Below are positions 1-5,739 of a stretch of 7,896 bases of DNA, piece after piece. The notes beneath the pieces were generated by a model that worked only from the letters and a program-made list of their open reading frames with translations, was not told the DNA's origin and ran no database searches. This DNA comes from an uncultured Lachnospiraceae bacterium (GTDB lineage Bacteria; Bacillota; Clostridia; Lachnospirales; Lachnospiraceae), in the NCBI GenBank assembly GCA_910588875.1, contig CAJURT010000078.1, positions 1-7,896 of the forward strand, given 5' to 3'. A program made the translations under genes and the position numbers. Position 1 is the first letter of the stretch, and the number at the start of each line of letters is the position of its first letter.

Positions 1-1
1 C

Positions 2-298
2 CTGATCGCTTTCATCATCAATGTCTTCCATATCATTTCCATCAAGCAGGAAATGAACCATATGGCAGACCAGATTGTAAAGCAGATCCAGTTAAACGGC
101 GGGACCAGCGGGGAAACGGATTCCCTCTTCTCCTATCTCTCCGGTGAGATGAACGAAGTGGAATGGCTGGCCTACCAGGTTTCCTGCTCCGGCAGCTTAA
201 ACCGCATCCAGATCCGGACCTGCCTTATTGAAACTCAGGATGCCTTGAAAAACAGGCAGACAGAAGAAATACCGCAAGGGTGTACCAAAATGCCTTGA
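2..298 (+). CDS. DUF4320-like pilin/conjugation protein, 5' partial
   Basis: The reading frame is open from the window edge (first full codon CTG at position 2), so the start lies upstream. The visible N-terminus, LIAFIINVFHIISIKQEM, is a hydrophobic helix followed by a charged turn. The segment around QIVKQIQLNGGTSGETDSL follows. This layout matches small TadE/pilin-like DUF4320 proteins found in Firmicutes conjugative elements beside CpaF-type ATPases; I recall the family and did not search. The last ~20 residues do not look like the usual beta-strand-rich end. They are read through a 29-base direct repeat (241-269 and 291-319), and the second copy brings in the TGA stop. With one repeat copy the frame would end at TGA 331-333, overlapping the next gene's ATG as ATGA, so the present C-terminus is probably altered. 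Family assignment is moderately secure. Confidence 0.55.
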   Translation: MIAFIINVFHIISIKQEMNHMADQIVKQIQLNGGTSGETDSLFSYLSGEMNEVEWLAYQVSCSGSLNRIQIRTCLIETQDALKNRQTEEIPQGCTKMP

Positions 299-319
299 AA
301 AGCAGGCAGACAGAAGAAA
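241..319. repeat. 29-bp imperfect direct repeat, 50-bp offset
   Basis: Positions 241-269 and 291-319 are the same 29-base sequence (starting TGCCTTGAAAA) with one mismatch (A at 252, G at 302). They are separated by 21 unrelated bases. The 50-base offset is not a multiple of three, so the second copy is read in another frame and supplies the TGA at 296-298 that ends the upstream gene. The second copy also contains the AAAGGAG ribosome site of the following gene. The simplest explanation is a local duplication/insertion at the end of the DUF4320-like gene. Confidence 0.85.
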
Positions 320-329
320 GGAGCTTTCC

Positions 330-678
330 ATGAAACCTACAGACAAAAAAACAGATACCAGAAAAATCGCTTCCATATGCGGCCTGTCCGCACTGAGCCT
401 TGCCGTCCTTGCCCGCCCCTTCCATGCCATCGATGAGATGGACCACCTTGATCGGCGGCTTTGACGGGCTGCTCCCCTATGCAAAGGAGATCGAGCGCTA
501 TGGTACCAGCGGACAGATGTTCAAAACACTAGCCTACTGCAACCAGTGCTATATCAATTCCCTGAAGCTTGTGAAAGGGCGCCTGGGGGAACCGGAGCCG
601 GAGGACGAGAATACCGGGGAACCTTATGAAACCGAAGGGGGAGAATTCCAGGAGCCTTATGAAGAGGAGTCCGAATAG
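330..678 (+). pseudogene. Small membrane-anchored or secreted conjugation-cluster protein, frameshifted
   Basis: ATG at 330 has an excellent ribosome site (AAAGGAG, 317-323, 6-base gap). It opens a lysine-rich N-terminus followed by a hydrophobic stretch (IASICGLSALSLAVLA, residues 13-28), which reads as a signal peptide or single membrane anchor. The frame stops at 464, but a neighbouring frame continues smoothly to 678 with GGFDGLLPYAKEIERYG and a very acidic Glu/Pro-rich tail. Removing one T from the pair at 448-449 joins the two as ...DEMDHLIGGFDGLLPYAKE..., a protein of about 115 residues. The family is not recognised. Its position between a pilin-like gene and the CpaF-type ATPase suggests a surface or envelope part of the conjugation/pilus apparatus. 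If the frameshift is real, only a 44-residue peptide would be made from this start. Confidence 0.6.
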
Positions 679-751
679 GAAGAACCGGATGCAGGCAGGA
701 CATCCAAAAAATACAGGCAGGCGAAAACTGCCGGAAAGGAGCGAAGACGCC

Positions 752-1870
752 GTGGAATCTTTAAATGATATGTTTTTTACCGCCGCAAAGCAGGAAACCC
801 TGTCCTACGACCAGATCCTGGATGATGTGCAGAAATACTGCACCTCCAGGCACGCGGACAAGCTGACTACTGAAGGCAACCAGGAAGAGGCAAGGAAGCT
901 TTTGCGGGAATTTATCTGCCAGTATATCCTCAGCCGCTCCTACCATATGGAAGGCATGACCACAGAAGAGCTGTGCGACACCCTCTATGAAGATATGGCC
1001 GGGATCTCTTTTTTAAAGAAATGGATCTACCGCCCCGGCGTGGAGGAGGTCAATGTCAACGCCTATGATGATATTGAAGTGATCATGAGCGGCGGGCGCT
1101 CCATGAAGATCCCGGACCGATTCCAGTCCCCCCAGCACGCCATTGACGTGACCAGGCGGCTTCTCAATACCTGCGGCATGGTCATCGACGACACCATGCC
1201 CTCCGTCATCGGCTTCCTGGATAAAAATATCCGTATCTCTGTGGACAAGACGCCCATTGTGGATGCGGAAGTGGGCATCAATGCCTCCATCCGTATCGTC
1301 AACCGGCAGACGGTCTCCAGGGAGAAGTTCACCGCCTCCGGCTCTGCTACCGATGAGATGCTGGACCTTCTGACCTGCTGTATCCGGTACGGCGTGTCTG
1401 TCTGTATCGCAGGAAGCACCGGTTCCGGGAAGACCACGATCATGAGCTGGCTTCTGTCCATGGTCCCAGATAACCGCAGGCTCATCACCATTGAGGAGGG
1501 GAGCCGGAAGATCATGCAGATCATCGAGGGGGAGGATTTCCGGGACGGGCAGTTCCTCTACCGCCCCCTTTATCAGTATGATGTGACGGATAACTGTACC
1601 GGAGCGGATGGGAATATCACTGTGGTAGGAAAGCACCTGAAGCTGGGCGGTATCTCAGATACCCTGAAGAGACGGATGCTGGATAACGGCATCCCTGCAA
1701 GGAAACTTGCCCCGTTCCTTACAAAACCTGCCGCCAGAAAAAAACAGAAGGAGATTCACATGAAAAAATTATTTCCCCTGCCCGCCCTTATTGTGGGGCT
1801 GGCCGCAACTGTAGCTTTTATTGTTTTCAAAAAGAAAAGGAGATCCAAAAAATATGCGTGTACTCAATAA
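752..1870 (+). pseudogene. CpaF/VirB11-type secretion ATPase, internally deleted
   Basis: GTG 752 is chosen because GGAAAGGAG (733-741) lies 10 bases upstream; the open frame reaches further up but without a better ribosome site. From this start, residues ~1-80 form a helical N-domain and ~81-215 the family's N-terminal sensor region (WIYRPGVEEVNVNAYDDIEV, INASIRIVNRQTVS). Walker A (GSTGSGKTT) is at 221-229 and the glutamate box (RLITIEEG) at 243-250. The next residues, SRKIMQIIEGEDFRDG, belong to the C-terminal end of this family. Walker B, the His box and roughly 100-130 residues between are therefore missing, an in-frame deletion near 1499-1510. The protein cannot be a working ATPase. Normally these hexamers sit at the inner membrane and power pilus or T4SS assembly. 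The frame also runs without a stop into the following 36-residue membrane peptide; one A fewer in the A-run near 1738-1744 would end it at TGA overlapping that ATG. Confidence 0.8.
1760..1870 (+). CDS. 36-residue single-pass membrane peptide
   Basis: ATG 1760 follows GAAGGAG (1747-1753) by 6 bases. It encodes MKKLF, then a hydrophobic helix of about 18 residues (PLPALIVGLAATVAFIVF) and a strongly basic tail (KKKRRSKKYA), ending at TAA 1868-1870. Positive charge after the helix suggests an inner-membrane peptide with its C-terminus in the cytoplasm. It lies in the same frame as the ATPase remnant, so at present it could also be made as a C-terminal extension of that protein. It overlaps the next gene's start by 17 bases, a compact layout typical of an operon. 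It may be a small membrane component of the pilus/conjugation cluster, or the shortened front of a longer anchored protein. No family is recognised. Confidence 0.5.
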   Translation: MKKLFPLPALIVGLAATVAFIVFKKKRRSKKYACTQ

Positions 1871-2071
1871 GGTAAAAATAAGTGCCTGCGCACCATGAAC
1901 CGTGCCCGGACTATCCTCGCGGATGATAAGGGCGATTTCTACATTTCTGATGGCATCAAGATCATCATCGCCGTCGTGCTGGGCGCCCTTCTTTTAGCAG
2001 CCCTGACCAACATCTTCAACGGTACGGTCATCCCCCGCATCACGCGTGAGATCGAGGCGCTGTTCGGCTAG
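1854..2071 (+). pseudogene. DUF6133-like small pilin protein, frameshifted
   Basis: ATG 1854 has the ribosome site AAGGAG (1837-1842). It gives MRVLNKVKISACAP and then a stop at 1893-1895. The real body is in another frame from ATG 1895 to TAG 2071: MNRARTILADDKGDFYISDG, one membrane helix (IKIIIAVVLGALLLAALTNI), and a short end VIPRITREIEALFG. This pattern (short basic N-terminus, Gly/Asp-rich turn, one long hydrophobic helix, amphipathic tail) matches DUF6133/Flp-pilin-like proteins encoded near CpaF-type ATPases. One extra A in the A-run at 1876-1880 would restore MRVLNKVKNKCLRTMNRARTI in a single frame of about 72 residues. A 58-residue product from ATG 1895 is possible but has no ribosome site. 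Presumed role is a minor pilin or conjugation-membrane subunit. Confidence 0.65.
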
Positions 2072-2103
2072 GACGGCCGTAGTCCAGGAAGGAGGGAAAC
2101 TGC

Positions 2104-2540
2104 ATGGGCACCACTTTAAGCGTCAGCTATGAAACCATCGCCCATTTTTTGAGGCAACGGAAGGCAACTACCGCAATGCCGTGCTCAGGAGCGCCTCTTA
2201 TGTACATAAGGAAAAAGCGCTGGAGGAATACCTGTATGTATGCAGCGGATATCCCCAGTGCGATTCCTATGTGGGCGTCCATACAGGGACAAAAACACCC
2301 AGGGGCAGCCTGGCAGACCGGAACCTGCGCCGGAAACGCACGCAGGCACACCGGCTGTTTGATGCCATCTGGAAGAACGGCATCCTCTCCAGAAAGGATG
2401 CCTACCGCTGGATGCAGGATACCTTCTGCCTCTCCAGCGAGCAGGCGCACATCGGTCAGTTTTCAGACTACCGCTGTGACTGCCTGATGACAGAATGCCG
2501 GAAGGTGCTGAAGAACAGCCATATCAAAATTGCCTGTTAG
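2104..2540 (+). pseudogene. DUF3268-like zinc-finger protein, frameshifted near the N-terminus
   Basis: ATG 2104 has a strong ribosome site (AAGGAGGG, 2089-2096, ~8-base gap) and encodes MGTTLSVSYETIAH, then goes out of frame at a T-run (2145-2150). The body continues in the next frame from about 2151 to TAG 2540. It includes LRSASYVHKEKALEEYLYV, a Cys pair in CSGYPQC, then DSYVGVHTGTKTPRGSLA and KDAYRWMQDTF. These features match the zinc-finger-containing DUF3268 family that accompanies Firmicutes conjugative elements. That family normally has a CPxC pair ahead of CxxxPxC, and I see no such pair here. The lesion at the T-run may therefore be a small deletion that took the first zinc-binding pair, or it may be one lost T. 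Either way the zinc site looks incomplete. The presumed role is nucleic-acid binding; the sigma-factor gene starts 31 bases later. Confidence 0.65.
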
Positions 2541-2571
2541 GATGCAGGCGCCGGGAAAGCGGGGTGACGCC

Positions 2572-3123
2572 ATGGGAACCATGAACAGAAAAGAAATCAA
2601 ACTGGTGGAGGAACATCTCTATCTGGTGCGGAACATTGTGCTGGGATGCATGACCTTAAATGAATCCATACAGGGGCTTGGGTATGACGACCTCTACCAG
2701 ACCGGATGCGAGGCGCTCTGCCATGTCGCACAGAATTACCGGGAAGATGGCGGGGCAGCTTTTGCCACATTTGCCAATACCGCCATCCGCAATTACCTGT
2801 TCTCCCACTGCCGCAGAATCACGCGGATCCAGAAGCCTCTTAAGTATCTGGAAGAGCCTGTGGAAGACGGCTCCCGCCTTACCTATGCGGACTCCCTGCC
2901 GGACGAAGGATGGCACGCGATTTCGGATGCGGATACCTTCCTGCTCCTTGCGGATGCGGAGAACCGGTATTCCGGCGTCTGCCAGAAAGGGATAAAGGCC
3001 CTTCAGATGAAGTGCCTGGGGCATACAAGAAAAGAAATTGCCGCCTGTTACGGCGTCCGGCCAAATCATGTGTCGGCGTGGATATCAAGGGCAGCAAGCA
3101 GGCTGCGGGCTGTGCCCCCATGA
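2572..3123 (+). CDS. Sigma-70 family RNA polymerase sigma factor of the mobile element
   Basis: This is a 183-residue, two-domain sigma factor. Residues ~11-82 resemble sigma region 2 (LVEEHLYLVRNIV, DDLYQTGCEALCHVAQNYREDGGAAFATFANTAIRNYLFSHCRR, quoted here as separate blocks of the same domain). Residues ~141-179 resemble region 4 with a helix-turn-helix (TRKEIAACYGVRPNHVSAWI). It would bind core RNA polymerase and direct it to element promoters. ATG 2572 is preferred because GGGGTG (2561-2566) lies 5 bases before it; in-frame ATGs at 2530 and 2542 overlap or abut the upstream gene and lack such a site. It is the only gene of the conjugation block without visible damage. Its TGA (3121-3123) overlaps an ATG at 3120, so the next gene was probably translationally coupled. 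Similar factors in conjugative elements are thought to switch on transfer genes; here the target genes are mostly broken. Confidence 0.85.
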   Translation: MGTMNRKEIKLVEEHLYLVRNIVLGCMTLNESIQGLGYDDLYQTGCEALCHVAQNYREDGGAAFATFANTAIRNYLFSHCRRITRIQKPLKYLEEPVEDGSRLTYADSLPDEGWHAISDADTFLLLADAENRYSGVCQKGIKALQMKCLGHTRKEIAACYGVRPNHVSAWISRAASRLRAVPP

Positions 3124-3514
3124 GTTCCTCCTCTGGTCCAGCCTGGCCTTCCGCATCCTGACCTACGAAGAACTCCGGGCGGAATTTTACGAAAAGGAAC
3201 GGGAACTGCACATACTGGGGGAGCTGGATTTTGACCACTATTTAAACCGCCTTATCATGCGCGGCCTTGTGGCTTCCGGCAGGGACTGTATCGGCATCGA
3301 TACCTTGTATGACCTGCTGGGCCATCTCTATACCCAGTCCGTTCCGGACGGGATCCTGGTAAGGACCGTCTCCTTTCTGAAGTTCTTCCTCTCCCCGCCA
3401 GATTACAGCCCCTGGCTGGAAAAGGCAATGCTGGCAGACAGCCTGCTTGGGATGGAGTTTCTGGAAAATGTACCCGTTTTCGGAACCGCATCCCCTTCCA
3501 ATATGGATCTGTAA
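3120..3514 (+). pseudogene. Winged-helix-like hypothetical protein, probable frameshift at start
   Basis: ATG 3120 overlaps the sigma factor's stop (ATGA), the usual sign of coupled translation, but its frame ends after 13 codons. The next frame carries a convincing protein to TAA 3514, starting around LLWSSLAFRILTYEELRAEF. One base missing within about 3124-3136 would give MSSSLWSSLAFRILTYEEL in one frame. The body (YEELRAEFYEKERELHILGE, then LNRLIMRGLVASGRDCIGID, then TLYDLLGHLY) looks like a winged-helix domain, and it is followed by about 50 residues of mixed sequence. The family is not recognised. Pairing with a sigma factor suggests a regulator or anti-sigma-like partner, but that is inference. 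If the frame is not repaired, expression could only start at in-frame codons inside the sigma gene (for example ATG 3068), which lack a ribosome site. Confidence 0.5.
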
Positions 3515-3535
3515 AATCTTTGTACCATCCTGTAA

Positions 3536-3551
3536 ATCCATTAAAATGGAT
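3536..3551. repeat. Perfect 7-bp inverted repeat upstream of the ATPase-nuclease operon
   Basis: ATCCATTAAAATGGAT reads as two 7-base arms around AA. It sits about 50 bases upstream of the -10 element of the operon and 20 bases after the preceding stop codon. It is too short and has no T-run, so it is not a convincing terminator. An operator for a dimeric regulator is a reasonable guess. Confidence 0.5.
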
Positions 3552-3594
3552 TAAATAGATTAAAAAGCAATAAAAAGGTTTAAATCAGTTAAAA
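3539..3594. repeat. Six phased NATTAAA-like A-tract repeats
   Basis: Heptamers of the type (C/G)ATTAAA start at 3539, 3549, 3558, 3568, 3578 and 3588 (CATTAAA, GATTAAA, GATTAAA, CAATAAA, GTTTAAA, GTTAAAA). Their spacing is 10, 9, 10, 10 and 10 bases. This matches the DNA helical turn, so the A-tracts face the same side of the helix and end directly at the extended -10 of the downstream promoter. Related GATAA motifs continue at 3608 and 3617. Such an arrangement can curve DNA or act like an UP element. Confidence 0.65.
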
Positions 3595-3626
3595 AAGTGG
3601 TATAATGGATAAAACGGATAAGGAGG
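3579..3626 (+). promoter_or_regulatory. Extended -10 promoter and ribosome site of the ATPase-nuclease operon
   Basis: TATAAT at 3601-3606 is a perfect -10 and is preceded by TGG (3598-3600), the extended -10 motif. A weak -35 (TTTAAA, 3579-3584) lies 16 bases upstream. Transcription would begin near 3613, leaving a leader of about 20 bases. AAGGAGG (3620-3626) lies 7 bases before ATG 3634, an ideal ribosome site. The operon therefore has its own promoter and does not depend on the decayed genes before it. Confidence 0.8.
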
Positions 3627-3633
3627 TACGCAT

Positions 3634-4815
3634 ATGGAACTCAGAGCTGAAGATGTCTTCCGCCCCGGAGCATTTCCCGAATACACCTATATATCACGAA
3701 AATCTGCCGTTTCCGACCTGCCCTATGAATTCCGGCTGATGCAGGCCATCAAGGTGTCCGGATTCCTGACTTCTCTGGTAGGCCCTTCCAAAATGGGAAA
3801 GACCATTTTGTGCGAAAAGGTCATCGGCTTTGAACATATCGTAGAAATTTCCGGAGCCGATTTTGATGAAGATACGGATTTCTGGAAGCTGATTTCCGCC
3901 AAAGCAGGGCTTGCATACGAAGGCCAGTTTGCATCTGAAAAGCAGATTCCCAGCACCAGTGATAAATATACAAAAAAAGAAACCTTTTCCCTGACCAAGG
4001 ATAAGATCATAGGATATTATAGGGAACATGATCTGGTACTGGTCATAGACGACTTCCATTACGCCCCGGAGGGGAAACGGATGCAGATTGCCCAGCAACT
4101 CAAGGATGCCATCCGCAGGGGATTTAAAGCCATTGTGGTGTCCCTCCCCCACCGTGCAGACGAAGCAATCCGCCAGAACGCAGACCTTTCCGGACGCCTA
4201 AGCCTCATCAACATAGAACCATGGGAAGTGGATGATTTAAAAGAGATCGCCAAACTGGGGTTTGGAAAACTGGGCATTTCCATTGAGGACTCCATTGCAG
4301 CACAGATTGCGGTAGAGAGCCTTTCTTCCCCACAGCTGATGCAGTATATCTGTCTGAACATCTGCACCTTGCTGGAAATGTCCGGGGATGAAAACCATCA
4401 GATCCGTCAGGAAATTTTGGAGACTGCTTATCACTATACTACCGCAAACTTTGAATATGGGGATGTGGTCTCCCTGATGCAGAAAGGGCCGAACACCCGC
4501 GGCAAGAGCCGGAACACCTTCCAGACCGCCGATGGGCAGAAGCATGACATTTATGAACTGATCGTGAAATCCATTGCAGAAAATCCTCCCATTATGAAGC
4601 TGGAGTTTGAGGATGTAAAGGAGCGGATCTACCGTCTGCTTGCAGATAACTGTAAAAAACCTTCCCCACAGATGATCCGGGAGAGGCTGGCAAAGCTGAA
4701 GGAACTTCTGTATGGACGGGAAGATATCTTCAAGGTACTTGACTGGAAGGAAGGGAGTCTTTATATTTTAGATCCTCTGTTCCTGTTTTATCTGCGATGG
4801 GGAGGCGCCCGTTAA
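3634..4815 (+). CDS. AAA+/STAND-like ATPase, first gene of candidate defence pair
   Basis: This 393-residue protein is intact. Residues 1-45 form a lead-in (VFRPGAFPEYTYISRKSAVS). Walker A (GPSKMGKT) is at 50-57 and Walker B (LVLVIDD) at 134-140. A sensor-like strand (KAIVVS) is at 165-170, and GRLSLINIEPWEVDDL at 187-202 has an arginine in the place expected for an arginine finger or sensor. Residues ~205-250 form a helical lid. Residues ~300-390 include a possible winged-helix domain ending in GSLYILDPLFLFYLRWG. The order resembles STAND/ORC-type ATPases, which act as NTP-driven switches. No transmembrane segment or nuclease motif is seen. The nuclease gene starts 5 bases after the stop, so the two are almost certainly co-expressed and likely interact. 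Its function is not established; sensing of phage or foreign DNA and control of the nuclease is the inferred role. It could also be a regulatory ATPase of another mobile-element process. Confidence 0.8.
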   Translation: MELRAEDVFRPGAFPEYTYISRKSAVSDLPYEFRLMQAIKVSGFLTSLVGPSKMGKTILCEKVIGFEHIVEISGADFDEDTDFWKLISAKAGLAYEGQFASEKQIPSTSDKYTKKETFSLTKDKIIGYYREHDLVLVIDDFHYAPEGKRMQIAQQLKDAIRRGFKAIVVSLPHRADEAIRQNADLSGRLSLINIEPWEVDDLKEIAKLGFGKLGISIEDSIAAQIAVESLSSPQLMQYICLNICTLLEMSGDENHQIRQEILETAYHYTTANFEYGDVVSLMQKGPNTRGKSRNTFQTADGQKHDIYELIVKSIAENPPIMKLEFEDVKERIYRLLADNCKKPSPQMIRERLAKLKELLYGREDIFKVLDWKEGSLYILDPLFLFYLRWGGAR

Positions 4816-4820
4816 AAATA

Positions 4821-5561
4821 ATGTTTAATATCACTACAACTATAACCAGTCTACAAGATGCGGTTACAAGGCTGAAAAATGTAAAAGACGGACAGGAATT
4901 TTCCCTTTTGCTTTCCGGCTTAAGAAACTTTTTGAAAACACTGGAGGCCAGCCCGCAATGCCTGATGGAATTGGAACAAAGGGCATATTATCTCGTAAAT
5001 GAATATTCAGATAAAGAAACCAGGAACAATCTGGATGCCGCAGCAAAACGTGTCATCGAATATCTGGAAAAGATTATGACCGGTTCTCCTGCAGACGATC
5101 ATCTGCTCGCCGTTCTTGATAACTACTATCTTTTTCTGGAAAGCCTTCTGGAACGTCCACCTCACAAACGCGGCGGCATCCGGAAAGAACAACTGTCAGC
5201 GCTGAAGATCCAAAATGAATATGATGTCCAGCATCTGCTCTATGCTTATCTGAAACCCCTTTATCCACTGGCAAGGGCTGAAGTCAGTGAGAATACCGGT
5301 TACGGCACAGTGCGTACCGATATTTTTCTGGACTCTGAACATGTCATTGAGGTAAAATGCACCAGAAACAGTATGAAACTCAAAAAACTGACTGAAGAAA
5401 TCGAAGCAGATATGGTGCATTACAGTGCGGAACATATTTACTTCTTTATCTATGATAAGGAAAAGATCATTGAGAATCCCCAGTTGTTCCGAAACACCTA
5501 TGAGAACAAAGTAAAGGGAAAGCAGATACATATCGTGATCCATCAGCCTAAGATACTGTAA
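4821..5561 (+). CDS. PD-(D/E)XK nuclease with DpnII/MboI-like C-terminal domain
   Basis: A 246-residue protein from ATG 4821. GGGGAGG (4799-4805) lies 15 bases upstream, rather far; ATG 4797 in the same frame would add 8 residues and overlap the ATPase gene by 19 bases. Residues 1-~120 are mostly helical with no known motif. Residues ~130-246 match the restriction-enzyme DpnII-MboI fold as I know it: NEYDVQHLLYAYLKPLYP, then RTDIFLDSEHVIEVKCTR, then HIYFFIYDKEKIIENPQLF. The likely active site is Glu133, Asp167 and Glu177-x-Lys179, a D-x9-E-V-K arrangement with all catalytic residues present. It would be a metal-dependent DNA endonuclease in the cytoplasm. No modification methylase lies nearby, so a plain restriction-modification role is unlikely. 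Control by the ATPase encoded just upstream is the likely way self-damage is avoided. Fold assignment is fairly secure; target is unknown. Confidence 0.8.
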   Translation: MFNITTTITSLQDAVTRLKNVKDGQEFSLLLSGLRNFLKTLEASPQCLMELEQRAYYLVNEYSDKETRNNLDAAAKRVIEYLEKIMTGSPADDHLLAVLDNYYLFLESLLERPPHKRGGIRKEQLSALKIQNEYDVQHLLYAYLKPLYPLARAEVSENTGYGTVRTDIFLDSEHVIEVKCTRNSMKLKKLTEEIEADMVHYSAEHIYFFIYDKEKIIENPQLFRNTYENKVKGKQIHIVIHQPKIL

Positions 5562-5569
5562 GGATCATT

Positions 5570-5605
5570 TTGCAGAAATCAGACAGTACAAATCATATTC
5601 TGCAA
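5570..5605. repeat. 8-bp inverted repeat after the nuclease gene
   Basis: TTGCAGAA (5570-5577) and TTCTGCAA (5598-5605) are perfect inverse complements around a 20-base AT-rich loop, starting 8 bases after the operon's stop codon. It could form a weak hairpin at the transcript end. No T-run follows on the + strand, so it is not a standard intrinsic terminator. Confidence 0.4.
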
Positions 5606-5739
5606 TATTATCCTCATTGTAAAATCAATATATTGTATTTTATAAATTAAAAAACTTTATATTTTCAGAGCAGAAAGCAGAAATGGGGAGGAGCATTATG
5701 AAAAGATTAAAGATCCTTCCCTTTACTATGAAGTACAAC
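5606..5739. other. AT-rich spacer with no supported gene
   Basis: About 130 bases, very AT-rich at 5613-5670. A ribosome-site-like GGGGAGGAG (5685-5693) stands 4 bases before ATG 5698 and opens a + strand frame. That frame runs antisense through the toxin-antitoxin remnant and has no recognisable protein character, so I treat it as a chance match or the cut-off front of a lost gene. Confidence 0.4.

Noticed and set aside
1013..1636. 207-codon minus-strand frame
   Set aside because: Lies opposite the recognisable CpaF-type ATPase; a GC-rich antisense shadow.
2656..3069. 137-codon minus-strand frame and overlapping + frames at 2660 and 2910
   Set aside because: All overlap the sigma factor, which has clear region 2 and region 4 motifs.
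3694..4545. Several minus-strand frames of 95-152 codons
   Set aside because: All are antisense to the ATPase with Walker A and B motifs.
3634..5561. Plain type II restriction-modification system
   Set aside because: The nuclease fold resembles DpnII/MboI, but no methyltransferase motif (such as DPPY or FxGxG) is seen in any frame of the window, and the partner is an ATPase.
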